A DNA stretch of 25,672 nucleotides from a virus: IMG/VR virus record IMGVR_UViG_3300020222_003330, positions 1 to 25,672 of that record; one strand, written 5' to 3'. How positions within the stretch are numbered: position 1 is the stretch's first letter; the number at the start of each line of letters is the position of its first letter. Shown in pieces: positions 1-6,346 of the stretch. The position numbers and the translations under genes were made by a program. A model generated the notes under the pieces. It was not told the DNA's origin, made no database searches, and saw nothing but the letters and a program-made list of their open reading frames with translations.

Positions 1-1
1 C

Positions 2-226
2 GATTTTGACACAGCAAAGGATTTTTCGTTCCCAGACGACATCTTCACCCACGGAGCCGTTTTCATCGCAAAAGTGTCCGACAATCCAAACCAGCTCAGC
101 GCGGGCGCGGGCGGACTTTACAAGCTGAGCCAGATCGACGTGTATCGCCGAGAGAAAGAAGTTATTGCGTTGGGAGACATCAGAGACCACAAGGTGATTT
201 GGGGAGATCAAAAGTCTTATTTTTGA
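2..226 (+). CDS. ADP-ribosyltransferase-like protein, C-terminal end (partial, cut by left edge)
   Basis: The frame is open from the window edge to a TGA at 224-226, giving 74 residues of an incomplete protein. It matches the C-terminus of the complete protein at 992-1981: both have a hydrophobic strand, then DNP, then LYKL, then a charged turn (REKEV here, EEEV there), then LGDI and a final xKxxW. In arginine-type ADP-ribosyltransferases (R-S-ExE class) this turn carries the catalytic ExE motif, and here E-K-E fits it. The N-terminal R and STS motifs would lie outside the window. The sequence shows paralogy; the enzymatic role is inferred from the full-length paralogue. A tagged N-terminus like its neighbours' is expected but cannot be seen. 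Confidence 0.6.
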   Translation, partial: DFDTAKDFSFPDDIFTHGAVFIAKVSDNPNQLSAGAGGLYKLSQIDVYRREKEVIALGDIRDHKVIWGDQKSYF

Positions 227-227
227 T

Positions 228-308
228 TTGTCTCCGCCCGAGGCGTATAGTTATACCCCGTGAAGATACGATTAGACGAATTACGCAGAATCATCAGAGA
301 GACTCTGG
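228..308 (+). repeat. Duplicated promoter-plus-tag block, copy 1
   Basis: This stretch, from GTCTCC through the box, the start codon and the first 16 codons, is nearly identical to 3322-3402. Over the coding part only two positions differ (the first base of the start codon, and one A/G at codon 14). It points to recent duplication or recombination of the whole expression-and-targeting cassette. Confidence 0.75.
232..254 (+). promoter_or_regulatory. Late-type promoter candidate: inverted repeat plus TATAGTTAT box
   Basis: CTC-cgccc-GAG at 232-242 is followed after 3 nt by TATAGTTAT at 246-254, and the GTG start lies 5 nt further on. There is no Shine-Dalgarno. If the box acts as a -10 element, transcription would begin at or near the start codon. 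The same arrangement with a different stem sequence precedes several other tagged genes. Confidence 0.5.
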
Positions 309-982
309 TGGAGGCGAAGGGCAGCCCTGTTAAGAAAGCCCCTACGAAGACTCCCGTGAAGAAGGCTAGCACCAAGAAGCAAGGCGGGGGCGAGCCTGCT
401 CTAGCAGTTGAAGACCAGGGCGATTTCCGCCTCTTCGTGCTGTACAATCCCGACGAGATGTTAGATCTGTACAGTACAATTGACGACGAGAAATTCAACC
501 CGGGATACGCTAAGGAGCTCGTGCCGAGCCTGTACGGCGTGATCATGGTCGGCAAGACTAAAAGGCACACGGACAAGTCGGGTGCTAAAATGATTCGTTA
601 TGTACACGCGCGGTCGGGCTACGGACCCAAGATGTACGACATCGCCATGGCAGAGATGGGAGGCATATACGGAGATCGCGACCAGTTCACACCTGAAGCG
701 GAAAACATATGGCGATTCTACAAGGACAAACGCCCGGACGTTGTCAACAAACCTCTCAGCGGTGAGAACATCATGGATATTGATATAGACAGGGAAGAAA
801 ATCCGAATCACCATCTTAATCAGGCTTATTTTTTAAAAGGACCCGGACCCAACATTGAAGCCATGAAAGCGAACCACAACAAGTTCTTGAGTGACAAATC
901 GAGACAGGCGAAGAAGAACGGTAAAGAAGATTGGGAATTTTCTTTTGCCGACCTCACGGATCCCTTCTCACGGAGCCGATAG
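260..982 (+). CDS. Tagged, probably capsid-packaged protein; possible GNAT-like domain
   Basis: This 240-aa protein uses a GTG start fixed by the shared tag MKIRLDELRRIIRE at residues 1-14. Residues 15-20 (TLVEAK) offer an LVE/A site of the type cut by T4-like prohead proteases. Residues 20-43 are a Lys/Pro/Thr-rich basic linker that could contact DNA. The rest is a globular domain with GYGPKMYDIAMAEMGG, DRDQFTPEAENIW and a YKDKRPDVV segment. I associate that pattern with a phage domain sometimes annotated GNAT-like, but I cannot confirm this. The last 50 residues are polar and lysine-rich. The next gene starts 9 nt after the stop. Packaging in the head is inferred from the tag; the catalytic function is uncertain. 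Confidence 0.8.
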   Translation: MKIRLDELRRIIRETLVEAKGSPVKKAPTKTPVKKASTKKQGGGEPALAVEDQGDFRLFVLYNPDEMLDLYSTIDDEKFNPGYAKELVPSLYGVIMVGKTKRHTDKSGAKMIRYVHARSGYGPKMYDIAMAEMGGIYGDRDQFTPEAENIWRFYKDKRPDVVNKPLSGENIMDIDIDREENPNHHLNQAYFLKGPGPNIEAMKANHNKFLSDKSRQAKKNGKEDWEFSFADLTDPFSRSR

Positions 983-987
983 TTATT
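967..987 (+). promoter_or_regulatory. Late-type promoter candidate inside the end of the upstream gene
   Basis: CTC-acg-GAG at 967-975 is followed by GATAGTTATT at 978-987, 4 nt before the ATG at 992. It overlaps the last codons of the preceding gene, so the promoter-like block is kept even inside coding sequence. Confidence 0.45.
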
Positions 988-991
988 CCCC

Positions 992-1981
992 ATGAAGATT
1001 CGGTTGAGTGAATTAAGAAGGATGATCCGCGAGGCGGCGCGTGAATCGTCTTTTGACAGGGTGTTTCAGGAGCTGGAAGCTATGTCAAAGAAGGTCGATT
1101 CGAATGTGTCTCGGTCAGTGTTGGTCGACGCCCTGACGCTATTCCTGAAAGTCAAAGATTCGCTCGTTCTCAAGGCCCGCGCGAGCGGGCTCGACGCAGG
1201 AGAGCTCGCCGAGTTCGTGGACGTCTACAGGGGATTCACTCGAGGCAAGATCTTACTCGGCGACGAGTTGCTCGACGCGGTCAAGCTGAAGATCGACAGA
1301 GCGCAGAGGTCTGCTGATCCGGAGACGGTGGTCGATGACGCTAAGTTGATGATGAAGAGCCTCGTCAAGATGTCGGCTGCTCTGAGCAAGTTCGACGACG
1401 TAGAAGAGGAGGCACCTGAAGGTTCGCCCTTGGGTAAATTCGCGTTTCCTCTGCGGCGGAGGGGTAAACCACCGGAGCCCGACACCCCCGAAGAGAAGCG
1501 GATGTACAACGCGCTTGTGGCACACTTCGCCGACAATATAAAGCTGAACGCAAAGGCCGCCATGGGCATCAAGGACATGTTGTCACAGGGTCTGTACCCA
1601 GAGGTTTTTTCTCCCCCCGGTCAGAAAGAGGTCTTCCGCGGCATGAGTGTCAGCAAAGCGTGGTTATCGAAGACGCTCGGCGTGGCTGCGAAGGACATCC
1701 CGGAGAAGGGTAGCAAAGAAGTCGAAATGACCTACACGCCTCGGGGCGGAAGTGGATCTTCGTGGACTGTCAATAAAGAAATCACCAGCAAGTTTTTTAG
1801 AGATCCGTCGCGAGTCGGCGTCGTGCTTCACGCGAGGACTGCAGACAATCCTAGCAACTTTGTCATGGGAACCGATCACCTCTACAAACTCGACTTCATC
1901 GCAGGATTTGCTAACGAAGAAGAAGTAGTGGGACTGGGCGACATCAAGGTCTACAAAATTAGCTGGATAGACGAATCTTAA
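992..1981 (+). CDS. Capsid-tagged R-S-ExE ADP-ribosyltransferase
   Basis: This 329-aa protein begins with the shared tag MKIRLSELRRMIRE. The following A gives an IRE/A site suitable for a prohead protease. Residues 20-150 are helical and of unknown role. The C-terminal half shows the three ADP-ribosyltransferase signatures in order: VFRGMS with Arg216, an SSWT strand at 256-259 (STS-type motif) followed by a KFF segment, and EEEV at 309-312 with Glu309 and Glu311 as the ExE pair. Enzymes of this class move ADP-ribose from NAD+ to arginine. T4 Alt is a packaged and injected member that modifies host RNA polymerase, and this is the natural functional model. The C-terminus is paralogous to the partial gene at 2-226. 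Fold and motifs are seen; target and packaging are inferred. Confidence 0.75.
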   Translation: MKIRLSELRRMIREAARESSFDRVFQELEAMSKKVDSNVSRSVLVDALTLFLKVKDSLVLKARASGLDAGELAEFVDVYRGFTRGKILLGDELLDAVKLKIDRAQRSADPETVVDDAKLMMKSLVKMSAALSKFDDVEEEAPEGSPLGKFAFPLRRRGKPPEPDTPEEKRMYNALVAHFADNIKLNAKAAMGIKDMLSQGLYPEVFSPPGQKEVFRGMSVSKAWLSKTLGVAAKDIPEKGSKEVEMTYTPRGGSGSSWTVNKEITSKFFRDPSRVGVVLHARTADNPSNFVMGTDHLYKLDFIAGFANEEEVVGLGDIKVYKISWIDES

Positions 1982-1992
1982 TTGGCGCATCA

Positions 1993-2016
1993 CCGCCAAG
2001 TGGGATGAGCTGCGGG
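1993..2016 (+). repeat. 24-bp repeat, copy 1 (remnant of the gene at 3354)
   Basis: These 24 bases are identical to 3412-3435, which lie inside the coding sequence just after the tag of the gene at 3354. Here they sit between the ART stop codon and the end of a minus-strand gene and are not translated. They look like the leftover of a second copy of that small tagged gene. Confidence 0.65.
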
Positions 2017-2021
2017 GAGGG

Positions 2022-3185
2022 CTAGGCAGTCACGGCGCCCTTGAGGCTGGATCCGAAGCCGCCGGCCATCTTGATTCGAAATGTGAATAGTTTTCCGCCT
2101 GCTGAGCTGACAAAAGTTATGCCACTTGACCCTGCTGCTTCAGCAGTCAATTTGGCACGAGGCGTAGATAAGTGTAGCGCAACTGCAGCCGCGGCGCTCG
2201 GTGGCTTGATTACAGCACCACCTAGCTTTTTGCCAAATACGACCTTGAACGGGGGGTTTGGCAGATCCGGCACGACACTTCGAAGAAACTGTTCGACTAG
2301 GTCTTTTGATCCGCGCGTGACAAGCCTCTGCTGTATTGCAGCCAGCAATACATCTCTTGTGCCACTTTGAACTTTGTCATATAGTCCCTTGCGCTTGGCG
2401 ACTTCTCTGTAATCCTTTTTCTCTTCAGACGACATGTCACTGAAGCCCGGCACAGCTTTGTTCATGTCTTTGATGGCCGAAGCATAGACGGCTGCGACTT
2501 GAGGTGACCTCACACGAATGCCGTTTTTGAGCGGAAAACCCGCAAGTATCTCGAGCGAAGCTAGACTCGGATTGCTAAAATTAGAAGCGGCTCCGGCAGT
2601 TGCCTTTGCGCTATATCCAATTGCCGTCCCGTCATCAGTTTCAACCACGAAGTCTGAGGGATTTTTTCGACTAACTTTTGTTTCCGGTTGCACGAAATCA
2701 GCTAAATCGGCACCCCTGTCAGCAGTCCAAAATGCTTCTCCTCCACCGCAGTCCTGAAGTGCTGCCATGCCCATCGCGCTTCCTCTCGCAAGTTCCCCTG
2801 CAATATAAACAGAAGCTTCCTTTTTGCTATAACCTGCAGCTAGAGCTTTTGTCAGCACTTCCTGAAAACGTTCCTCAATAACACTCGAAGCAGATCCGCC
2901 TTTCGCATATGAGGCGACATCGCTAGCGTTAACTGGGCTTTTCTTGTTCACTGTCGCAACTGCTGCAATTTCATTGATATCGGACGAAATTGTAAGTGCA
3001 TTGCCCACGATGTCGTGTGCCAATTTAGTAAAGACCGTCCAGTCGGGCGCAGGGACATCGAGCGGCGCGCTGCTCTTCAAGTCTACTTTCTTAGCCTGCG
3101 AAGCTCTAGCTTCCCAAATTTTACTTCTGACGTACTCTCTCAAGAGGTCATGTTGAACTAGTTTTTTAATTGACATCGTGGACAC
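2022..3185 (-). CDS. Tagged protein with possible PD-(D/E)XK-like nuclease motif
   Basis: This 387-aa protein has a GTG start at 3185; an ATG three codons later is the alternative. The N-terminus SIKKLVQHDLLREYVRSKI is a divergent form of the tag, followed by WEARA, an IWE/A cleavage candidate. The centre reads ADLADFV, then NPSDFVVE, then IGYSAKAT. A conserved-looking Asp178 with S-A-K at 192-194 resembles the D...(D/E)xK core of restriction-like nucleases, except that the acidic residue is replaced by Ser. Some phage nucleases read GxSxK there. The C-terminal third is Gly/Ala/Lys rich. It lies opposite to its tagged neighbours, and its promoter faces the promoter at 3325. A packaged nuclease is plausible but speculative. 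Confidence 0.75.
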   Translation of the reverse strand: MSTMSIKKLVQHDLLREYVRSKIWEARASQAKKVDLKSSAPLDVPAPDWTVFTKLAHDIVGNALTISSDINEIAAVATVNKKSPVNASDVASYAKGGSASSVIEERFQEVLTKALAAGYSKKEASVYIAGELARGSAMGMAALQDCGGGEAFWTADRGADLADFVQPETKVSRKNPSDFVVETDDGTAIGYSAKATAGAASNFSNPSLASLEILAGFPLKNGIRVRSPQVAAVYASAIKDMNKAVPGFSDMSSEEKKDYREVAKRKGLYDKVQSGTRDVLLAAIQQRLVTRGSKDLVEQFLRSVVPDLPNPPFKVVFGKKLGGAVIKPPSAAAAVALHLSTPRAKLTAEAAGSSGITFVSSAGGKLFTFRIKMAGGFGSSLKGAVTA

Positions 3186-3187
3186 CG

Positions 3188-3214
3188 CTTAAATATTCTA
3201 AACTGAATCAGTTT
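3188..3214 (-). promoter_or_regulatory. Late-type promoter candidate for the minus-strand tagged gene
   Basis: A perfect 6-bp inverted repeat AAACTG-aat-CAGTTT lies at 3200-3214. On the minus strand it is followed by AATATTTAAG (3197-3188), just before the GTG at 3185. It has the same order of parts as the plus-strand elements but an unrelated stem sequence. Confidence 0.5.
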
Positions 3215-3256
3215 GACATGTTTTGATCTATAATACGCAAAATTGGGGGAGATGGT

Positions 3257-3310
3257 GTGTTTATTGCGATTGTGTTGATGATATTGGGGGTTATTTTGTT
3301 TAGTAGTTGA
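3257..3310 (+). CDS. Possible 17-aa hydrophobic peptide
   Basis: A GTG start at 3257 follows a G-rich, Shine-Dalgarno-like GGGGGAG. It opens an 18-codon frame whose product is almost entirely Ile/Leu/Val/Met/Phe, ending in SS. It lies in the divergent gap between two tagged genes. The size makes this weak; it could simply be noncoding. Confidence 0.15.
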   Translation: MFIAIVLMILGVILFSS

Positions 3311-3321
3311 GTAATAATTTT

Positions 3322-3402
3322 TGTCTCCTGCCCGGAGCGTATAGTTATTCCCCATGAAGATACGATTAGACGAATTACGCAGAATCATCAGGGAGACTCT
3401 AG
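3322..3402 (+). repeat. Duplicated promoter-plus-tag block, copy 2
   Basis: This is the partner of 228-308. It covers the inverted repeat, the box, the start codon and the tag codons at near identity. Identity ends where the mature protein sequences begin to differ, which supports the idea of an exchangeable cassette. Confidence 0.75.
3325..3349 (+). promoter_or_regulatory. Late-type promoter candidate
   Basis: CTCC-tgccc-GGAG at 3325-3337 is followed by TATAGTTATT at 3340-3349, 4 nt before the ATG at 3354. Compared with the copy at 232-242, the two sequences differ but both keep base complementarity in the arms. Confidence 0.5.
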
Positions 3403-3683
3403 CGGACGTCCCCGCCAAGTGGGATGAGCTGCGGGAGGATCCCTACATCGCGGCTGTGATCAGCGCGGGCGACCCGAAGGAGCTAGCAGCAGCGAAGCGC
3501 CGGTACACGAAGGACGACGACGCGGGTCTGCCGGTGCCCTCCGCTGGTGCTTTCTTCTTCTGGCACGACCGAAGAAAAGCGGAGCTCGCAGCTATGGGAC
3601 CCGCCGCGGCGCGCGGTAGGGCTGATCTCATCCTCCGGCAGCGGACGGGGTCAGGCAAAGCCATCCCCAGGAAGATGAGCTGA
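3354..3683 (+). CDS. Small tagged, probably packaged protein
   Basis: This 109-aa protein starts with MKIRLDELRRIIRETL, identical over 16 residues to the tag of the protein at 260. The body is Ala/Arg/Lys-rich with no domain I recognise. Segments include PAKWDELREDPYIAAV, KRRYTKDDDAG and FFWHDRRKAELAAMGPAAARGRADL. Base composition is clearly richer in G+C than the AT-rich genes further right. Its codons 20-27 recur as the untranslated 24-bp repeat at 1993-2016, so another copy was once present. Only the targeting is inferred; function is unknown. Confidence 0.75.
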   Translation: MKIRLDELRRIIRETLADVPAKWDELREDPYIAAVISAGDPKELAAAKRRYTKDDDAGLPVPSAGAFFFWHDRRKAELAAMGPAAARGRADLILRQRTGSGKAIPRKMS

Positions 3684-3893
3684 TCAGCTTTCGCTCTCTT
3701 CTTCCGGTAGTTTGAGAGACTGGTGAGCCCACCTCGCCAACAGTTCTCTCTCTGCGGGTCCGTTAGTCTCGCCCCTAAATCCTTGGAGACCTCGAGGTCC
3801 TTGCGGGCCCACTAGTCCTTGTAGACCGGGTTCACCTTTCTCGCCTCTTTCGCCCAGGGCCCGCGCTCGATTCTTGACCCGCCTGCGCGGCGA
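3684..3893 (-). pseudogene. Collagen-like (Gly-X-Y) gene fragment
   Basis: On the minus strand a 69-codon open stretch encodes about ten uninterrupted Gly-X-Y triplets (GERGEKGEPGLQ onward), then a polar C-terminal tail ending ELPEEESES-like before TGA (3684-3686). There is no plausible start codon upstream; the frame is closed by a TAG at 3894-3896. Collagen-like repeats are common in phage tail fibres and spikes. This looks like the 3' end of a decayed or truncated fibre-type gene. The stretch would otherwise read as empty. Confidence 0.5.
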
Positions 3894-3921
3894 CTACTCG
3901 GGCCTCTGCAGCAGCTGGGTC

Positions 3922-4018
3922 TCGCCGAGAGAGTACCACCATGTGAGAGTGCTCGTGGGAGACGTGTTGGGGCCGGACATTCTCAGATTACGTCAGCGTT
4001 GTATCTCAGCACACTTAA
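3922..4018 (+). pseudogene. Frameshifted remnant of the small SH3-like family
   Basis: The frame encodes SPREYHHVRVLVGDVLG, which aligns with PPRKYCQIKIIVGDILG in the protein at 10352 and PPRDYSRLQVLVDGNLG in the one at 8740. After the GGGG run at 3969-3972 the match continues only in another frame, as GRTFSDYVSVVS to a TAA at 4016-4018 (compare GWSYSDYVKVI). One extra G explains the shift. Either this is a decayed copy or the G run is a sequencing error. The N-terminal half of the family is not recognisable upstream. Confidence 0.6.
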
Positions 4019-4051
4019 ACAAACTACGCGAGATACTGTATCATTCTTCTC

Positions 4052-4417
4052 ATGGAATATATGAGTCTCTTCTCCGGCATGTCGCGCTTAAATCGGTGGG
4101 CACTAGTGTTCTTCGTGGTCGCTAAATTGTGCGGTGCAGCGGGTGTGGGTTTCGGCTTTATGGGTCCTGATTACTACCGTGTAGGAGGTTGGTTCTTGTG
4201 TTTTGCATTGTGCAGCATCTTCTTGTCTGTAGCACTCTGTCTCCGTCAAGGTTCTTTAGATCGAGCCAGATTTGAGAGAGAAGATGTTGAAGCGTCACGG
4301 ATGCGGTCCCTCAGGAATCGGAAGAGAGACTTGGAACAGGAGATCGCCGAGCTAGAAGAACGACGTTCGGCGGTGGAGAGCTACGTGGTCCGTCGATCTA
4401 CCAGAGGAATAGAATAA
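4052..4417 (+). CDS. Small membrane protein with C-terminal coiled coil
   Basis: This 121-aa protein has two hydrophobic segments (about residues 17-38 and 45-64) joined by a short GPDYYRVGG loop. A charged region follows from residue 68 on that reads as a coiled coil (RNRKRDLEQEIAELEERRSA). The likely topology is a hairpin in the inner membrane with a cytoplasmic coiled coil. There is no family match I can name. It follows the gene-debris region and precedes a tagged gene by 31 nt. Roles such as lysis accessory or membrane anchoring are possible, but nothing in the sequence proves one. Confidence 0.65.
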   Translation: MEYMSLFSGMSRLNRWALVFFVVAKLCGAAGVGFGFMGPDYYRVGGWFLCFALCSIFLSVALCLRQGSLDRARFEREDVEASRMRSLRNRKRDLEQEIAELEERRSAVESYVVRRSTRGIE

Positions 4418-4422
4418 TCATT

Positions 4423-4444
4423 TGCACAAAGCAGCATAATTATT
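4423..4444 (+). promoter_or_regulatory. Late-type promoter candidate
   Basis: TGC-acaaa-GCA at 4423-4433 is followed by ATAATTATT at 4436-4444, with the ATG at 4449. The layout matches the other tagged genes; the stem is weak at three base pairs. Confidence 0.4.
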
Positions 4445-4448
4445 CGCT

Positions 4449-4784
4449 ATGAAGATACGAATGAGCGATTTACGTAGAATTATCGGGGAGACAGTGGCAG
4501 AAACGATGGTGTCGAAAGACAGTCCGTTAACTGTGTGGCCGAAAGTTGGACCGTCTGGTGATTTGATGTGGATCGTTAAAGATTCTGTGCAAACCGCGGT
4601 GATTGATACTTCGAGCGGTGAAGTTCATGGTAATTTTACGGGAGGAAGTGATGTCTTCGCTACAGTTGTGGGTGCGTTGCAGGAGTGGTATGCCGTGGAT
4701 CGAGAGTCGTACGATGGTGAGAACATCGAAAAGGTGAAGGCTGAGTTGAACAGTTACACTGACCGTGAAGGTATGATAAGGTGA
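4449..4784 (+). CDS. Small tagged, probably packaged protein
   Basis: This 111-aa protein carries the tag MKIRMSDLRRIIGE; the following TVAE/T could be a processing site. The mature part looks like a compact alpha/beta domain: LTVWPKVGPSGDLMWIVKDS, a VIDTSSGEVHG turn, FATVVGALQEWYAV, then a charged helix. No family is recognised. It sits at the right end of the tagged-gene block, ahead of cysteine synthase. Packaging is inferred from the tag only. Confidence 0.75.
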   Translation: MKIRMSDLRRIIGETVAETMVSKDSPLTVWPKVGPSGDLMWIVKDSVQTAVIDTSSGEVHGNFTGGSDVFATVVGALQEWYAVDRESYDGENIEKVKAELNSYTDREGMIR

Positions 4785-4882
4785 TTTTATAATCGCCCGA
4801 TTAAATTTTCGTTGATCGTACTACCTTTGTGAAGAAATCTATCCTGCTCGAGGAGGATGGTGTATAGTCGACGTATCTACGT

Positions 4883-5758
4883 ATGGAATTCAAGAAAAAT
4901 TGTGGCAATACGCCGTTGATCAAGGTCGCCGATAAGTTGTACGCGAAGCTGGAAACATACAATCCGACCGGGTCCGTCAAAGATAGAATGATCTCGTATG
5001 TCGTCGATAAGGCGATTGAGGATGGAGTCCTGACCCCGGGAACGACGGTGTGTGAGGCGACGAGCGGCAATTCTGGAATATCTCTTGCCGCAGTTTCGGC
5101 TGCGATGGGGTCGAGGTGCGTCATCTTCATGCCGAGCAACATGTCGGAAGAGAGGAAGCAGATGATGCGCGTCTATGGTGCCGAGGTGGTGGAGGTTCCG
5201 CCCAGCGACTTTGAGGGCGCGATTCGAGCCCGAGACGAATTCTTGGTTGCCAACCCAGGTTCTTGGTCGCCGCGCCAATTCAGCAATGCAGACAATGTGG
5301 AGTGCCATCGGGAGGTGACTGGGCCTGAGATTGCGATGAGGTTGTGGTTGATGAACGAGCAATGGGCGGCTTTCGTCCACGGATCTGGTACTGGTGGTAC
5401 TATCGAGGGAATCAGGCAGTACACTCGATGTGCGGATGGTTTCATGAAGAATAACGAGATCTTGCCGAAGATTTGCATGGTCGTTCCCGCCGAATCTCCC
5501 CACGGTATCCAGGGTATTGGCGACGGCCGAGACTTCCTGGCAAAGCAGAGTGACATGGACGAGGTCATCGTTGTTTCTACCGAGGAGTCTATCGAGAGGG
5601 CGAAGCGATTTGCCAGGGAGACGGGCTTGTTGGTTGGAATAAGTTCTGGTGCAAATCTTGTTGCAGCCGAGCGGTGGATGTCCTGTAACAATCCTGCCGG
5701 CGTGGTTGTCACGATGTTGTGCGATCGCGGTGAAAGATATATGTCAGTATACGGCTGA
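4883..5758 (+). CDS. cysK: Cysteine synthase (PLP-dependent O-acetylserine sulfhydrylase family)
   Basis: This 291-aa protein is a little shorter than usual for the family (about 300-320). It makes cysteine from O-acetylserine and sulfide. The hallmarks are GNTPLIKV near the N-terminus, NPTGSVKDRM with Lys33 as the PLP Schiff-base lysine, EATSGNSG at 58-65 (substrate loop), GSGTGGTIEGI (phosphate-binding glycines), AESPHGIQGIGDG, and GISSGAN near the C-terminus. CysK and CysM subtypes cannot be separated by eye. The ATG start fits the family N-terminus. There is no adjacent Shine-Dalgarno, and the GAGGAGG further up is too far away. A Fe-S carrier gene 0.6 kb downstream suggests a shared sulfur/Fe-S theme. 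It is unusual cargo for a phage. Confidence 0.93.
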   Translation: MEFKKNCGNTPLIKVADKLYAKLETYNPTGSVKDRMISYVVDKAIEDGVLTPGTTVCEATSGNSGISLAAVSAAMGSRCVIFMPSNMSEERKQMMRVYGAEVVEVPPSDFEGAIRARDEFLVANPGSWSPRQFSNADNVECHREVTGPEIAMRLWLMNEQWAAFVHGSGTGGTIEGIRQYTRCADGFMKNNEILPKICMVVPAESPHGIQGIGDGRDFLAKQSDMDEVIVVSTEESIERAKRFARETGLLVGISSGANLVAAERWMSCNNPAGVVVTMLCDRGERYMSVYG

Positions 5759-5798
5759 ATCGTCGCAGGATTTTTGGAATTATTGTCTTTAGATTTGT

Positions 5799-5820
5799 CT
5801 TCACCCGAAGTAGATAAATA
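5799..5820 (+). promoter_or_regulatory. Promoter candidate: inverted repeat plus GATAAATA box
   Basis: CTTC-accc-GAAG at 5799-5810 is followed by GATAAATA at 5813-5820, 3 nt before the ATG at 5824. The preceding TTTGTCTTCACCCGAAG resembles TTTGTCTCCGCCCGAGG upstream of the gene at 260, with paired changes that keep the arms complementary. Confidence 0.5.
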
Positions 5821-5823
5821 GTT

Positions 5824-6087
5824 ATGAAATCGCGTGTTGTGATATTGTCGATGATATTATGTGGGTGTGGCAATATGACGATGAATTCGCCGGTAAAGAC
5901 GGCGTATGGATTACCTACGAAAGTGATTAAGCTCGAAGATGGTGGCGTAGAATTTAAGATACCTGTGGGTAAAATTGATGGGTATCAAACGGATTTACAA
6001 GTGCGAATATTATTAACAAACACTGACATCGTACCAATTCCTGTAATACCGCATGGTGGAGGCGGAGGATTACGGGTAAGTTGGTGA
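5824..6087 (+). CDS. Small predicted lipoprotein
   Basis: This 87-aa protein begins with a short signal peptide, MKSRVVILSMILCGCGN. The hydrophobic core ends at LCGC, a good lipobox with Cys15 as the likely acylated residue. The remaining ~70 residues are beta-rich (KVIKLEDGGVEFKIPVGKI, LQVRILLTNTDIVPIPVIP) and end in GGGGGLRVSW. There is no family I recognise. It is one of several predicted envelope lipoproteins in the window. Confidence 0.7.
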   Translation: MKSRVVILSMILCGCGNMTMNSPVKTAYGLPTKVIKLEDGGVEFKIPVGKIDGYQTDLQVRILLTNTDIVPIPVIPHGGGGGLRVSW

Positions 6088-6131
6088 GTATGTTATCTCA
6101 TGTCTATTGATTAAATCGTTGATGTTGGTAT

Positions 6132-6158
6132 ATGAATCATTAAATCTTCATATTTATT
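6132..6158 (+). promoter_or_regulatory. Late-type promoter candidate for a 58-aa gene
   Basis: ATGAA at 6132-6136 and TTCAT at 6147-6151 form a perfect 5-bp inverted repeat. TATTTATT at 6151-6158 abuts it, and the GTG follows at 6162. The box is identical to the one upstream of the tagged gene at 8206, and this helped to find the short gene. Confidence 0.5.
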
Positions 6159-6161
6159 GAA

Positions 6162-6338
6162 GTGAGTTATTGTAATCATGAAATAGATGGTAACTGGCAT
6201 ATTGAATGGGAAGATGGCATTTGTGCATACGAAGATGATAACAGTAATAATTTGATCGTCGACAAAGAATTACATTGTCATCCGTTTGGTACCGAATACA
6301 CTGAAGTAATTAAGTTTTATGTTCATCACGCCGAATGA
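6162..6338 (+). CDS. Small Cys/His-containing protein, 58 aa
   Basis: A GTG-started frame of 59 codons fills the gap between the lipoprotein and the Fe-S carrier. The product reads MSYCNHEIDGNWHIEWEDG, then CAYEDDN, then LHCHPFGTEYTE, ending KFYVHHAE. Cys4, His6, Cys20 and a later HCH cluster could bind a metal, although the spacing fits no zinc-finger class I know. Support comes from the TATTTATT box 3 nt before the start and from sensible codon content. No homologue is recognised. Confidence 0.5.
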   Translation: MSYCNHEIDGNWHIEWEDGICAYEDDNSNNLIVDKELHCHPFGTEYTEVIKFYVHHAE

Positions 6339-6346
6339 CGGCATAA

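Noticed and set aside
461-814. Antisense frame inside the tagged gene at 260
   Set aside because: The sense strand carries the tag and a coherent domain; the antisense product is low-information.
4857-4919. Possible 20-codon leader peptide after GAGGAGG, overlapping the cysteine synthase start
   Set aside because: The GAGGAGG abuts the ATG with no spacing, the peptide has no Cys or Ser codon run that would suggest attenuation, and no competing hairpins are visible.
5173-5712. Long antisense frame inside cysteine synthase
   Set aside because: It is a shadow of a fully conserved enzyme gene; its product shows no family motifs.
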